Assembly: GCF_003020585.1 (NCBI RefSeq)
Contig: NZ_PXUE01000002.1
Coordinates: 992,001-1,056,000 of the forward strand
Origin: Chryseobacterium aurantiacum
GTDB lineage: Bacteria; Bacteroidota; Bacteroidia; Flavobacteriales; Weeksellaceae
Direction of reading: 5' to 3'
Length of the DNA: 64,000 bases
The notes under the pieces are model-generated. The model had not been told where the DNA came from, ran no database searches, and saw only the letters and a program-made list of their open reading frames with translations. This document shows, in pieces, positions 37,886-46,861 of the stretch (positions are counted from its first letter, which is position 1; the number at the start of each line of letters is the position of its first letter). A program made the position numbers and the translations under genes.

Positions 37886-38452
37886 ATGCTAAAAACATCA
37901 GTACAGTTCGAGAAAATTATCAGTCAGTGTCGTGATCTTTTCGGTAAAAAGTTACAGGATTACGGAGCAGCCTGGAGGGTTTTGAGACCGAGTTCCATTA
38001 CGGATCAGATTTATATAAAAGTCAACAGAATCCGTACGCTGCAAATGACCGATGTAAAAATGGTGGATGAAAGTGAAGAAGATGAATTTATCGCGATTGT
38101 CAACTACTCTATCATTGGGCTTATACAGCTTGAAAAAGGGCTTTCCAATGATTTTAATGAAAATAAGGAAGAAATTTTAGGTCTTTATGACCAATATGCC
38201 GGTGAAGCGAAAGCTTTAATGGAAAGAAAAAATCATGACTACGGTGAGGCGTGGAGAGACATGAGAATCTCCTCGATCACAGATCTTATTTATCAGAAAG
38301 TACTAAGAACCAAACAGATTGAGGACAACCAGGGAAAAACCATCGTTTCTGAGGGGCTGGATGCCAATTACTTCGATATGCTGAACTATGCTGTTTTCTG
38401 TCTGATTAAGTTTTCTGAACAACACAACTCATTCGAACCCAAAACTATTTAA
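37886..38452 (+). CDS. DUF1599 domain protein with two internal repeats
   Basis: 188-residue soluble protein of the DUF1599 family. The sequence is an internal duplication: DYGAAWRVLRPSSITDQIYIK near residue 26 and DYGEAWRDMRISSITDLIYQK near residue 115 are clearly the same motif. No catalytic chemistry is established to my knowledge. The membrane protein gene follows after two bases, so they are co-transcribed. The order folP, DUF1599, DoxX/BT_3928, then tpiA nearby is a neighbourhood I associate with Bacteroidota, hinting at an old conserved link. Confidence 0.85.
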   Translation: MLKTSVQFEKIISQCRDLFGKKLQDYGAAWRVLRPSSITDQIYIKVNRIRTLQMTDVKMVDESEEDEFIAIVNYSIIGLIQLEKGLSNDFNENKEEILGLYDQYAGEAKALMERKNHDYGEAWRDMRISSITDLIYQKVLRTKQIEDNQGKTIVSEGLDANYFDMLNYAVFCLIKFSEQHNSFEPKTI

Positions 38453-38454
38453 TT

Positions 38455-39564
38455 ATGATCAAAGGTTTATTACGCTTTATTATTGCTGTTATTTTTATCC
38501 TTTCAGGCTTTGTAAAAGCTGTGGATTTGGTAGGATTTTCCTTTAAAATGGAGGAATATTTCTCACCCGCGGTCTTCAATATGCCGTTTTTTGAAAAATT
38601 TGCTTTGCTATTTTCAATTATCGTGGTTGTACTGGAGCTTTCTCTGGGGTTTATGTTACTGATAAAATTAAAGCTTAAATTTACCTTATCAGCCTTAATA
38701 GCACTTTGTGTGTTCTTTGGTTTTCTTACTTTTTATTCTGCTTACTTCAATGTTGTAACAGATTGCGGATGTTTTGGAGATGCCATTAAGTTTACGCCTT
38801 GGCAAAGCTTTCTGAAAGATGTTGTGCTTCTGGTAGGGCTTATTCTTCTGTTTTTACTGTACAGAAAAGACTTCTGCAAAAAGGATGAATATGGCAGTAC
38901 GAAAAAAGAATCTACAGGCAAATTCAAATACTATATTCTGGGAGCATTTTCCTTAGTAATGATCTACATTATGGCACAGGGAATCATGCATGAACCGATG
39001 ATTGATTTCCGTGATTATAAAATAGGAACAGATATAAAAGGTGAGAAAGAGAAAATCAATAAAAATCCATCTGAATACAAGACTTATTATTCTCTTAAAA
39101 ATCAAAAGACAGGAGAAGTTTTAAAGGTAAATCAGGATGATTATATCAAGGAAACAAAATACTGGGCAGAGGGTTCTCCGTGGAAAATTGAGGAGGGTAA
39201 GAATGAATCTGTTCTGGTAAAGGAAGGCTATAAATCTGAGATTGTGAAATTCAAGATTGAAGACCCTACCGGAATGGAACTTACTGAGGAGATCATTAAA
39301 GCTCCAAAGGCTATTCTAGTGTTTTCTTATCTTCCAAAAGAAGTTTCTGCTGATCTTCTTCAAAAAGTGGAAGCTAAGGTAAATGCTCAAAAAGGAGCAC
39401 TTATCTATGGGGTTTCAACTTATCAGAATACCTTTAAAACTATTAAAAATACAATGATGGACGGAACTGCCATCAAAACAATCGCAAGAAGTAATCCTTT
39501 TGTATTGGTCCTTGAAAACGGAAAAATTGTAGACAAACAGCCTGCAAAGGACTATGTTCAATAA
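38455..39564 (+). CDS. BT_3928 family DoxX/MauE-like membrane protein
   Basis: 369 residues. Residues 1 to about 140 form four transmembrane helices of the DoxX/MauE type, including a CGCFGD motif (VTDCGCFGDAIKF, about residue 105) typical of proteins linked to thiol redox. A fifth helix lies near 160-175, and the C-terminal 190 residues are a soluble extracytoplasmic domain ending with FVLVLENGKIVDKQPAKDYVQ, which resembles the end of a thioredoxin-like fold without an active CxxC. A role in envelope redox or respiration is plausible but unproven. Confidence 0.82.
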   Translation: MIKGLLRFIIAVIFILSGFVKAVDLVGFSFKMEEYFSPAVFNMPFFEKFALLFSIIVVVLELSLGFMLLIKLKLKFTLSALIALCVFFGFLTFYSAYFNVVTDCGCFGDAIKFTPWQSFLKDVVLLVGLILLFLLYRKDFCKKDEYGSTKKESTGKFKYYILGAFSLVMIYIMAQGIMHEPMIDFRDYKIGTDIKGEKEKINKNPSEYKTYYSLKNQKTGEVLKVNQDDYIKETKYWAEGSPWKIEEGKNESVLVKEGYKSEIVKFKIEDPTGMELTEEIIKAPKAILVFSYLPKEVSADLLQKVEAKVNAQKGALIYGVSTYQNTFKTIKNTMMDGTAIKTIARSNPFVLVLENGKIVDKQPAKDYVQ

Positions 39565-39620
39565 CAAATGATTGCTATCTAATTTAAACACTCAACTTCA
39601 ACATTAAATTTCAACAACAC

Positions 39621-39971
39621 ATGCAAAAATCAAATAAATCTATCGCAGGTTACCACTTATTAATGATCCTTTCATCTGTAGACGGAGAATTTGCTCCGGA
39701 GGAAGGAATGCTTGTACAGCAATATCTGGCTGATGAGTTTCCTTTCAGAATGAACCTTGACAATGAGCTTGACACTCTTGCTCTTTTACAACCTGAAGAA
39801 TGGAAAGATCACTTTGAATTCCACGGAAGATGTTTTCTTGATGATTCTACCGAGGATGAGCGTGTAAAGTTTGCTCAGTTTGCAAAGTCATTAATAAAAG
39901 CAGACAATAAGGTTACCGAAGAAGAACATACATTCTACATTCTTCTGAAAAACCTTTGGGGACTATCATAA
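39621..39971 (+). CDS. TerB-like small helical protein
   Basis: 116-residue soluble protein resembling TerB/tellurite-resistance-like helical domains: HLLMILSSVDGEFAPEEGMLVQQYL and FAKSLIKADNKVTEEEHTFYILL contain the paired acidic segments (DGE, ADNKVTEEE) seen in that fold. No signal peptide. It lies 25 bases before the peptidase gene and 56 bases after the BT_3928-type gene, probably within one transcript. The role is unknown. Confidence 0.7.
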   Translation: MQKSNKSIAGYHLLMILSSVDGEFAPEEGMLVQQYLADEFPFRMNLDNELDTLALLQPEEWKDHFEFHGRCFLDDSTEDERVKFAQFAKSLIKADNKVTEEEHTFYILLKNLWGLS

Positions 39972-39996
39972 ATAAAGATCCAAAATCAAAATAATC

Positions 39997-42123
39997 ATGA
40001 AAAAAATTTATCTAGGATTATTAGTAATGAGTGCATCAACATTTCAATCTCAAAAATTTCCGGACATGAAAGCTCCTGTTGCAGAAAAGCAGGAACATAT
40101 TAGAGAAATTCACGGTGATAAGGTAAATGATCCTTATTACTGGATGATCGATTATTTTAAAAAAGGAAAAGACTCTACCAAGGTCGTTGATTATTTAAAA
40201 GCTGAAAATACCTATTGGACAGGCATGATGAAAGATACAGAACCTTTCAGAGAAAAGCTTTTCCAGGAAATGAAGGGAAAAATCAAGGAGAAAGATGAGT
40301 CTGTACCTGTTTTCAGAAATGGTTATTATTATTATACCCGTACAGAAACAGGAAAACAATACTTCAAGTATTGCAGAAAGAAAGCATCCCTTAGTGCCCC
40401 TGAGGAAATTCTGCTAGATGTAGATCAGCTGGCGGAAGGACATCCTTATTATTCGGCTTCTGGTTTCAGTATCAGCCCGGATAATATGAAAATGATTTAT
40501 GGAGTGGATGATGTTTCAAGAAGACAATATAAATTATTTTTAAAGGATCTATCCACCGGAAAAATCACTGATCTTGGTATTAAAAATACAACAGGATCAG
40601 CCATATGGGCCAATGATAATAAAACCATCTTTTATACCTCCAAAAATCCTGAAACTCTTTTAACAGAAAAAATTTACAGACATACATTGGGAACAGATGC
40701 TTCCAAGGATGTTATGGTATATGAAGAAAAGGATAAAACTAACTATATTGGGGCAGAAAAATCCAAGAATCAGAAGTTTATCATGATCTATTCTCAGGCA
40801 ACAACGTCTTCTGAGATCCAATATATGGATGCCAATGATCCTAACGGAACTTTTAAGGTATTCCAACCAAGAATAAAGGATGTTTTGTATGACGTAACTG
40901 CGCTGGAAGATAAATTTTTAATTACTACCAATAAGGATGCTCTCAATTTTAAAGTGGTAGAAACACCTTTAAACAAGACAGCTGTTGAAAACTGGAAAGA
41001 CTTTATTCCTCACAGAAAAGAGGTTCTGATGCAGGGAATTTCTGAGTTTAAGAATTATCTAGTTTTCAGTGAAAGACAAAACGGACTTTCGCAGTTGGTG
41101 ATCTATGACAGAAAAACAGGCAAAAAAGAATTCTTGAAATTTGAGGAAGCAACTTACACTGTTTCTCCATCAGGAAACCCAGAATACAATACAGATAATT
41201 TCCGTTTTGGTTATACTTCTATGATTACTCCAAGTTCTCAGTTTGAACAGGACTTGAAGACCGGAAAGAGAACTTTATTGAAACAACAGGAAGTTCTGGG
41301 AGGTTACAATAAAGAGAATTATACTACCGAAAGGCTTTTTGCCACAGCAAAAGACGGAACCAGGATCCCTATCTCCATTGTGTATAAGAAAGGATTTAAA
41401 AGAGACGGAAACAGCCCACTTCTACTATACGCTTACGGTTCCTATGGAAATTCTATGGATGCAGGCTTCAGCAGTACAAGACTGAGCCTTTTGGACAGAG
41501 GTTTTGCTTTTGCAATTGCCCACATTCGCGGAGGTCAGGAAATGGGAAGACAATGGTATGAAGACGGAAAAATGATGAAAAAGAAAAACACATTTACCGA
41601 CTTTATCGATTGTGGAGAATACTTAGTTAAGGAAAAATATACTTCTCCAAAGCATTTGTATGCTCAGGGAGGAAGTGCAGGAGGTCTATTAATGGGAGCT
41701 GTAGCCAATATGAGTCCTAATCTTTGGAATGGGGTGATTTCACAGGTACCATTCGTGGATGTAATTAATACAATGCTTGACACAAGTATTCCTTTAACAA
41801 CGAATGAATATGACGAATGGGGTAATCCTAACAATAAGGAAGCCTATTTATATATGAAATCCTACTCTCCATATGAAAATATAGAGAAGAAAAACTATCC
41901 TAATTTATTGGTAACAACGGGGCTTCATGACTCACAGGTACAGTATTTTGAGCCTGCTAAATGGGTAGCAAAGCTTAGAGATATGAAAACTGATAAAAAC
42001 GTATTATTATTAAAAACAGATATGGATTATGGCCATGGTGGGGCTTCCGGAAGATTTGATTACCTGAAAGATATTGCCTTGGTGTATGCTTTCATGTTTA
42101 AATTGGAAGGAATTAATAAATAA
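39997..42123 (+). CDS. S9A family prolyl oligopeptidase-type serine peptidase
   Basis: 708-residue exported peptidase cleaving after proline or basic residues in short peptides (family S9). A signal peptide precedes a seven-bladed propeller (about 75-420) and the alpha/beta hydrolase domain. The nucleophile is Ser560 in AQGGSAGGLLMGA, the Asp lies in TTGLHDSQVQYFEP and the His in DYGHGGASGRF. Protease II (OpdB)-like and prolyl-oligopeptidase-like members cannot be separated with certainty, although HIRGGQEMGRQWYEDGKM favours the S9A group. Confidence 0.9.
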   Translation: MKKIYLGLLVMSASTFQSQKFPDMKAPVAEKQEHIREIHGDKVNDPYYWMIDYFKKGKDSTKVVDYLKAENTYWTGMMKDTEPFREKLFQEMKGKIKEKDESVPVFRNGYYYYTRTETGKQYFKYCRKKASLSAPEEILLDVDQLAEGHPYYSASGFSISPDNMKMIYGVDDVSRRQYKLFLKDLSTGKITDLGIKNTTGSAIWANDNKTIFYTSKNPETLLTEKIYRHTLGTDASKDVMVYEEKDKTNYIGAEKSKNQKFIMIYSQATTSSEIQYMDANDPNGTFKVFQPRIKDVLYDVTALEDKFLITTNKDALNFKVVETPLNKTAVENWKDFIPHRKEVLMQGISEFKNYLVFSERQNGLSQLVIYDRKTGKKEFLKFEEATYTVSPSGNPEYNTDNFRFGYTSMITPSSQFEQDLKTGKRTLLKQQEVLGGYNKENYTTERLFATAKDGTRIPISIVYKKGFKRDGNSPLLLYAYGSYGNSMDAGFSSTRLSLLDRGFAFAIAHIRGGQEMGRQWYEDGKMMKKKNTFTDFIDCGEYLVKEKYTSPKHLYAQGGSAGGLLMGAVANMSPNLWNGVISQVPFVDVINTMLDTSIPLTTNEYDEWGNPNNKEAYLYMKSYSPYENIEKKNYPNLLVTTGLHDSQVQYFEPAKWVAKLRDMKTDKNVLLLKTDMDYGHGGASGRFDYLKDIALVYAFMFKLEGINK

Positions 42124-42199
42124 TAAGTCTCGCAGATTGGTTTGATCTAGCAGATGATTAGAATAAAAATTAAAAAGTAAATAAATCAATATTAATTTT

Positions 42200-42958
42200 A
42201 TGAGAAGAAAAATAGTTGCAGGAAACTGGAAAATGAACAAAAATGTAATTGATGCACAACAATTGATGATTCAGTTACTAAGCTATAAAAACAACAACGC
42301 AACCAACTGTGAGGTTTGGATCGCTCCCCCTTCTTTATATTTAATGATGGCAAAAGACATCTTTAAAAAGGATGAAGTAGGAGTATTCTCTCAAGATATG
42401 AGCGAGCATGAAAGCGGAGCTTACACAGGTGAGATTTCTGCAGATATGCTGGAATCTATTGAAGCAAACGGATCTTTGATCGGTCACTCTGAAAGAAGAC
42501 AATACCACGGTGAGACAGATTCTCACTGCAACAGAAAAGTAAAATTAGCTTTAGATAAAGGTCTTACTCCAATCTATTGTAACGGTGAAACGCTTGAACA
42601 AAGAAAGGCAGGACAACACTTTGAAGTGGTTAAAAACCAAACTGAAGTCGCTCTTTTCACTCTTTCTGCTGATGAAATCAAAAAAGTAGTCATTGCTTAC
42701 GAACCAGTTTGGGCTATCGGAACAGGAGAAACAGCAACACCTGAGCAGGCACAGGAAATTCATGCACATATCAGAAGCATCATTGCAGCTAAATATGGTC
42801 AGGAAGTAGCAGATGAGGTTTCTATCCTTTACGGAGGTTCTGTGAAGCCGGATAATGCTAAGGAAATCTTCTCTCAGCCGGATATTGACGGAGGTCTGAT
42901 TGGAGGTGCAGCTTTGAAATTAGAAGATTTCTCTAAGATTATTGAGGGTTTTAATTAA
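42200..42958 (+). CDS. tpiA: Triosephosphate isomerase
   Basis: Interconverts dihydroxyacetone phosphate and glyceraldehyde 3-phosphate in glycolysis. 252 residues, one TIM barrel. Active-site residues are visible: Asn9 and Lys11 in GNWKMNK, the electrophilic His in SLIGHSERR, the catalytic Glu in AYEPVWAIGTGETA (with the flexible loop), and the phosphate site YGGSVKPDN. Start and length are normal. It lies 76 bases after the S9 peptidase and ends before a bidirectional terminator. Confidence 0.97.
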   Translation: MRRKIVAGNWKMNKNVIDAQQLMIQLLSYKNNNATNCEVWIAPPSLYLMMAKDIFKKDEVGVFSQDMSEHESGAYTGEISADMLESIEANGSLIGHSERRQYHGETDSHCNRKVKLALDKGLTPIYCNGETLEQRKAGQHFEVVKNQTEVALFTLSADEIKKVVIAYEPVWAIGTGETATPEQAQEIHAHIRSIIAAKYGQEVADEVSILYGGSVKPDNAKEIFSQPDIDGGLIGGAALKLEDFSKIIEGFN

Positions 42959-43008
42959 TAATAAAAGACTAATATTTGGGGGTTATAGCTCACTTTTATT
43001 GATCTAAA

Positions 43009-43042
43009 ATAAAAAACGGCGGAATAAATTCCGCCGTTTTCC
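43009..43042. terminator. Bidirectional terminator between tpiA and the esterase-like gene
   Basis: Perfect stem AAAACGGCGGAAT / ATTCCGCCGTTTT with an AA loop, A-run on the left and T-run on the right. Confidence 0.9.
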
Positions 43043-43057
43043 TTTAAAAAAATCTAA

Positions 43058-44323
43058 TTATTGAATATCGACTACATACATAGTTCCTTTATCTACCTTT
43101 CCTGTTTTAGGAAGGATCTTTGCCTTGGGGTTTCCGCTTCCGTCATCCACCACTCCAAAATCATCATCATTGAAAACAGCCAGTTTATTGTTTCCCAAAT
43201 AAACAATGCCCTCAAATTTATCATGTTCATATCCTAGTTTTGCCACCAGGTCTACGGCTAGTTTCTTAGTAACAGGTTTGATTCCTGCGGTAGTAAGTTC
43301 ATCCCAGCTACATTGCTCCAAAGCCTTTCCATTTACTTTCATTCCGTCTACAGCAGCCAGGTCAGTCCCGCTTACATCGGTTGCGCTGCTTAAGTTGATT
43401 CTGTATACTTTTTTAATTCCGCCCTGTGTTCCGAAGTTTCCGTCTCTCTCGATGACAAGAAACTCATTATTGCCTAGTGCTGTGATATCGCACACTGAAT
43501 CAGAAGCACCCCCATCCTGTCTGTACAGATATTGCTTGGTTTGCCCTGTAGTAATATCAAAAGTTACTATTCTGGTTAAAGTAGTATTGGTTGCCAGTAC
43601 CTTTGTTGGTACCAGCATCATAGATTGTATCGTTCCTACCAATGTTCTTCCATCCGGAGTCATACAAAGACCTTCCATACCTCTATTGGCTCTTCTTTTA
43701 GCCAATACTGCCGGTAGTTTTCTTGTTCCTGTATTTACTCCAATAGGACTTATTCTTTCCATTTCTACTCCTTCTGCACTATAATGAACGATATGTGGAC
43801 CATACTCATCAGATACCCAAAATGTACCATCCGGTGCAGCAACAATACTTTCACTATCCAGACCATAATTATCTGTACCCAGAACATTTCCTGCAGCATC
43901 ATAAGCCACCTCCCCTGTACTTCCCATTCCTACCGGGTTTGGAAGTCCGGTAATAGGCTGTCCTGATGGATTTTTAAGCTTGATATACTTGATGACCTCT
44001 ATATTTCCTTCAGCATTAATTTTAAAATGCATGATGGTTGGGGTAAAATTGGGTGTCAAAAACTTCTTACCATTCAGATAATCTGTATTGGGGCCGCGAT
44101 CTGTAATCACGTAAAATTCCCCTTTTCTGCTGGGATGAGCCGCAGCACCAGAACCAAAGCCTCCATTTATTACATCTACCCCATTGATAGTCGCCATCTT
44201 AGAAAAAGGAAATTCCTGAGGAAGCTTAGAGAAATTAACGTCCTGATTATTCACATTGTCATCATCTTTATTACACGATAATAACGCAGTCATTACCATA
44301 GCTGATAATAGTAGTTTTTTCAT
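43058..44323 (-). CDS. Esterase-like activity of phytase family lipoprotein
   Basis: 421 residues from the start MKKLLLSAMVMTALLSC, which supplies a lipobox (LLSC); the frame is open to 44398 but the extension lacks a signal. The rest resembles the phytase-like esterase family: repeated beta segments of a propeller with GVDVINGGFGSGAAAHP, FYVITDRGPNTDYL, DGTFWVSDEYGPHIVHY and NRGMEGLCMTPDGRTL. Acidic and His residues on these loops suggest metal-dependent phosphoesterase activity. It is anchored to the outer membrane or periplasm. The substrate is unknown. Confidence 0.82.
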   Translation of the reverse strand: MKKLLLSAMVMTALLSCNKDDDNVNNQDVNFSKLPQEFPFSKMATINGVDVINGGFGSGAAAHPSRKGEFYVITDRGPNTDYLNGKKFLTPNFTPTIMHFKINAEGNIEVIKYIKLKNPSGQPITGLPNPVGMGSTGEVAYDAAGNVLGTDNYGLDSESIVAAPDGTFWVSDEYGPHIVHYSAEGVEMERISPIGVNTGTRKLPAVLAKRRANRGMEGLCMTPDGRTLVGTIQSMMLVPTKVLATNTTLTRIVTFDITTGQTKQYLYRQDGGASDSVCDITALGNNEFLVIERDGNFGTQGGIKKVYRINLSSATDVSGTDLAAVDGMKVNGKALEQCSWDELTTAGIKPVTKKLAVDLVAKLGYEHDKFEGIVYLGNNKLAVFNDDDFGVVDDGSGNPKAKILPKTGKVDKGTMYVVDIQ

Positions 44324-44577
44324 ATTAACTTTTATGGCGCGAAAGTATAAATTGATTGTAAACTGATCTTGAATGCAATAACAATTGTGTTTTAACAATG
44401 AAACCCCAGAATGAATTCAATATAAACAGTAAAAAGCTGCCGTTTGATCAAAAAATCAAAATATAAATTAAAATATAATATCAACTAATGAAACCTAAAG
44501 CAGCAAAACTTATATAACCATCAAAAAACAGACAATTTCGTACATAATTCACAAAATGCCTCTCAAAATTAATATGA
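44324..44577. other. Non-coding stretch upstream of the cobalamin riboswitch
   Basis: AT-rich divergent intergenic DNA between the esterase start and the riboswitch promoter. I see no gene or structured RNA in it. Confidence 0.5.
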
Positions 44578-44585
44578 TATATTTG
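44578..44585 (+). promoter_or_regulatory. Candidate -7 promoter element for the riboswitch transcript
   Basis: TATATTTG matches TAnnTTTG and would start transcription near 44589, just before the riboswitch. No -33 TTG at the expected distance. Confidence 0.5.
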
Positions 44586-44594
44586 CAGTGTTTT

Positions 44595-44762
44595 TTAAGG
44601 CTGAACATTGTTCATTAATAGGGAATTAAGTGAGAATATTATTCAATTCTTGAGCTGTACCCGCAACTGTAAGCTGTTTCACCTATAGCATTATCATACC
44701 ACTGGATCAAAAAATCCGGGAAGGTTAGCTATAAGGATGCGAGCCAGGAGACCTGCCTTGAA
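44595..44762 (+). ncRNA. Cobalamin riboswitch
   Basis: The conserved core segments of the B12 riboswitch appear in order: GGGAATTAAGTGAGAAT at 44631, GCTGTACCCGCAACTGTAAG at 44654-44673, CCACTGG at 44699, CCGGGAAGG near 44716, and the B12 box AGCCAGGAGACCTGCC at 44742-44757. AAGG near 44597 can pair with CCTT near 44757 to form the closing P1 stem. It lies 83 bases before the ATG of the T9SS-secreted protein. A weak AAGAA/TTCTT hairpin with a T-run at 44784-44802 might be the expression platform; the mechanism is otherwise unresolved. Confidence 0.93.
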
Positions 44763-44844
44763 TACATTTTTCATTTCAGAACTAAGAAACTGATTCTTTT
44801 TTCTGCAATAAGTTTCGGGAATAAAACTTTAATTTAATTATATT

Positions 44845-45963
44845 ATGAGAAAAATCTATCTTTTTTTCTTGCTGCTTTGTATGCAGTTTTTCTTTGCCCA
44901 ATTTACAGAAAACGACATTAAGTTTTGGGTAGGAACAGGTTCTAAAAAGGCTTATTTCATTGCCGATTTTAATGACAACAATACTCCAGCCTCTTATGCC
45001 TGGGGGTATCGTTTTGACGCTGATAACTTAATGGCAGAAGACATGATCAATGCCATTATATCGGCAGAACCTAAAATGCAGGCTGATATTCTTTCAGGAT
45101 ATCTATTCAGCTTCTCCTACAACCACCATGCTCCCGGAACCGATGATTCCTGGATTCCCTGGTTCGGACCAAGTGCAGAAAATATGTCTAATGAAAATAA
45201 TGGTGTGGGTTATGTTCATTTAACAGATGGATTGTGGTTTGGAATCACCTATGGTACTGACAATGCTCAAATTGACACTCCACCATCCACTCCTGTCCCT
45301 GCCTACAGCTCCCAATGGTTTAGCTCTTCTCAAATCACCAACTGGATTGGAACAGGAAGCAACAAAAGCCTTGTGGTGATAGACTTTGGAACGGATAATC
45401 CCAATGGCAATGCCAATTCTTTTGTTTTTGGAATTAAATACAACGGAAGTATAACTGCTGAACAGGCGCTACAGCTTATTCAGTCTCAGGCTTCTTATTT
45501 CAATTTTGCTACCGGTAACAATCAAATTTCTAATCTATCATTAAATACTTTCACAGGAAACGCTTCAGCAACAGAAAACTGGAAATTATATGTGGGAAAA
45601 GATCTTTCAAGCTGGCAGAAAAAATCAAATCTTAGTCAGATACAATTGAGTAATAACAGCTGGTTAGGATTAGGTTTTGGGGAAAGAAGACCATTTATTC
45701 CTACAGAAGCCAATAATGCAACACTGGGAGTTTCTTCTGTACAGAAAAATAAATTCAGCGTTTACCCTAATCCGACAAGTGATTTTATTCATATTAAAAC
45801 CTCAGAAAACATCAAAGAAGTGAATATTTATTCTGCTGTGGGACAAAAGGTTATGAGTTCCCAAGGAGTAAAAATTAATGTAAAATCCTTAAACGCAGGA
45901 GTTTATTGGGTAGAAATTAAGACATCCAGCAGTTCTACGATACACAAGATGATTAAGGAATAA
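44845..45963 (+). CDS. B12-regulated T9SS-secreted protein with duplicated domain
   Basis: 372 residues. A signal peptide (ending FFFAQ) is followed by two copies of an uncharacterised domain: IKFWVGTGSKKAYFIADF near residue 25 and ITNWIGTGSNKSLVVIDF near residue 169 start the repeats, and both continue with a YAWGYRFD / FVFGIKYN strand. The last 75 residues are a type A T9SS sorting domain (FSVYPNPTSDF, GQKV, LNAGVYWVEIKT), so the protein is exported and probably attached to the cell surface. It sits alone behind a cobalamin riboswitch, which suggests a role in capturing or handling corrinoids. I do not know a characterised relative. Confidence 0.82.
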   Translation: MRKIYLFFLLLCMQFFFAQFTENDIKFWVGTGSKKAYFIADFNDNNTPASYAWGYRFDADNLMAEDMINAIISAEPKMQADILSGYLFSFSYNHHAPGTDDSWIPWFGPSAENMSNENNGVGYVHLTDGLWFGITYGTDNAQIDTPPSTPVPAYSSQWFSSSQITNWIGTGSNKSLVVIDFGTDNPNGNANSFVFGIKYNGSITAEQALQLIQSQASYFNFATGNNQISNLSLNTFTGNASATENWKLYVGKDLSSWQKKSNLSQIQLSNNSWLGLGFGERRPFIPTEANNATLGVSSVQKNKFSVYPNPTSDFIHIKTSENIKEVNIYSAVGQKVMSSQGVKINVKSLNAGVYWVEIKTSSSSTIHKMIKE

Positions 45964-46013
45964 GAAATATTGAGATCCTTAAATGAACTTTATATACACA
46001 AGGTTTATAATAA

Positions 46014-46048
46014 CAAAAAAACGTACCTCTTCAGGTACGTTTTTTTAT
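46014..46048. terminator. Bidirectional terminator between the B12-regulated gene and clpP
   Basis: Stem AAAACGTACCT / AGGTACGTTTT with loop CTTC between A- and T-runs. Confidence 0.9.
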
Positions 46049-46065
46049 GATTTTTTTTAAATCAA

Positions 46066-46752
46066 TTATTTTTTCTCTGTAGATCTTTGAAGAACCTCAT
46101 CTACCATTCCGTAGCCTTTTGCTTCTTCGGAAGTCATCCAGTAATCTCTGTCAGAAGATTTTTCAACCCACTCATAAGTTTGTCCAGAATGGTGTCCGAT
46201 AATCTCATAAAGCTCTTGCTTTAATTTCAACATCTCTCTTAAGTTGATCTCCATATCAGAAGCAACCCCTTGTGCACCTCCTGAAGGCTGGTGAATCATT
46301 ACTCTTGAGTGCTTCAAAGCAGAACGTTTTCCTTTTTCACCTGCAACCAATAATACAGCTCCCATTGAAGCCGCCATACCTGTACAGATTGTGGCTACGT
46401 CTGGCTTAATGATCTGCATAGTGTCATAAATTCCTAAACCTGCATAAACGCTACCACCAGGAGAGTTGATGTAGATCTGAATATCTTTGGATGGATCAGC
46501 ACTTTCTAAGAATAAAAGCTGTGCTGTAACGATGTTCGCTACCTGATCATCAATCCCTGTTCCCAGGAAGATAATTCTGTCCATCATCAAACGGGAGAAA
46601 ACGTCCATCTGAGCCACGTTTAATCTTCTTTCCTCCATGATGTATGGTGTAAGATTCGTTGGGCCATACATACCCATATACTGATCGGTAACTAAACCGT
46701 TGTTTCCTAAATGCTTTACAGAGAAATCTCTGAAATCTTTTTTAATGTCCAT
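46066..46752 (-). CDS. clpP: ATP-dependent Clp protease proteolytic subunit
   Basis: Serine peptidase that forms the 14-subunit chamber fed by ClpX, ClpA or ClpC. 228 residues. Catalytic Ser129 in GMAASMGAVLL, His154 in SRVMIHQPSGG, and an Asp in the C-terminal part are present. The N-terminus is longer than in E. coli ClpP by about 25 residues, as is common in this phylum. clpX is not in the window. Confidence 0.95.
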   Translation of the reverse strand: MDIKKDFRDFSVKHLGNNGLVTDQYMGMYGPTNLTPYIMEERRLNVAQMDVFSRLMMDRIIFLGTGIDDQVANIVTAQLLFLESADPSKDIQIYINSPGGSVYAGLGIYDTMQIIKPDVATICTGMAASMGAVLLVAGEKGKRSALKHSRVMIHQPSGGAQGVASDMEINLREMLKLKQELYEIIGHHSGQTYEWVEKSSDRDYWMTSEEAKGYGMVDEVLQRSTEKK

Positions 46753-46861
46753 ATTTCTATTATGTATTATTTTAATATTCTCGAAGTTTAAATTACAATA
46801 TTTATTCCTAAAATTTTATAGGACTTTTTGTCACAGAATTCTGAAAATTATTGTCTTTAAA

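Noticed and set aside
43206..43784. 192-codon plus-strand frame inside the phytase-like gene
   Set aside because: It is antisense to a gene with a clear lipoprotein signal and family motifs, and has no recognisable protein features of its own.
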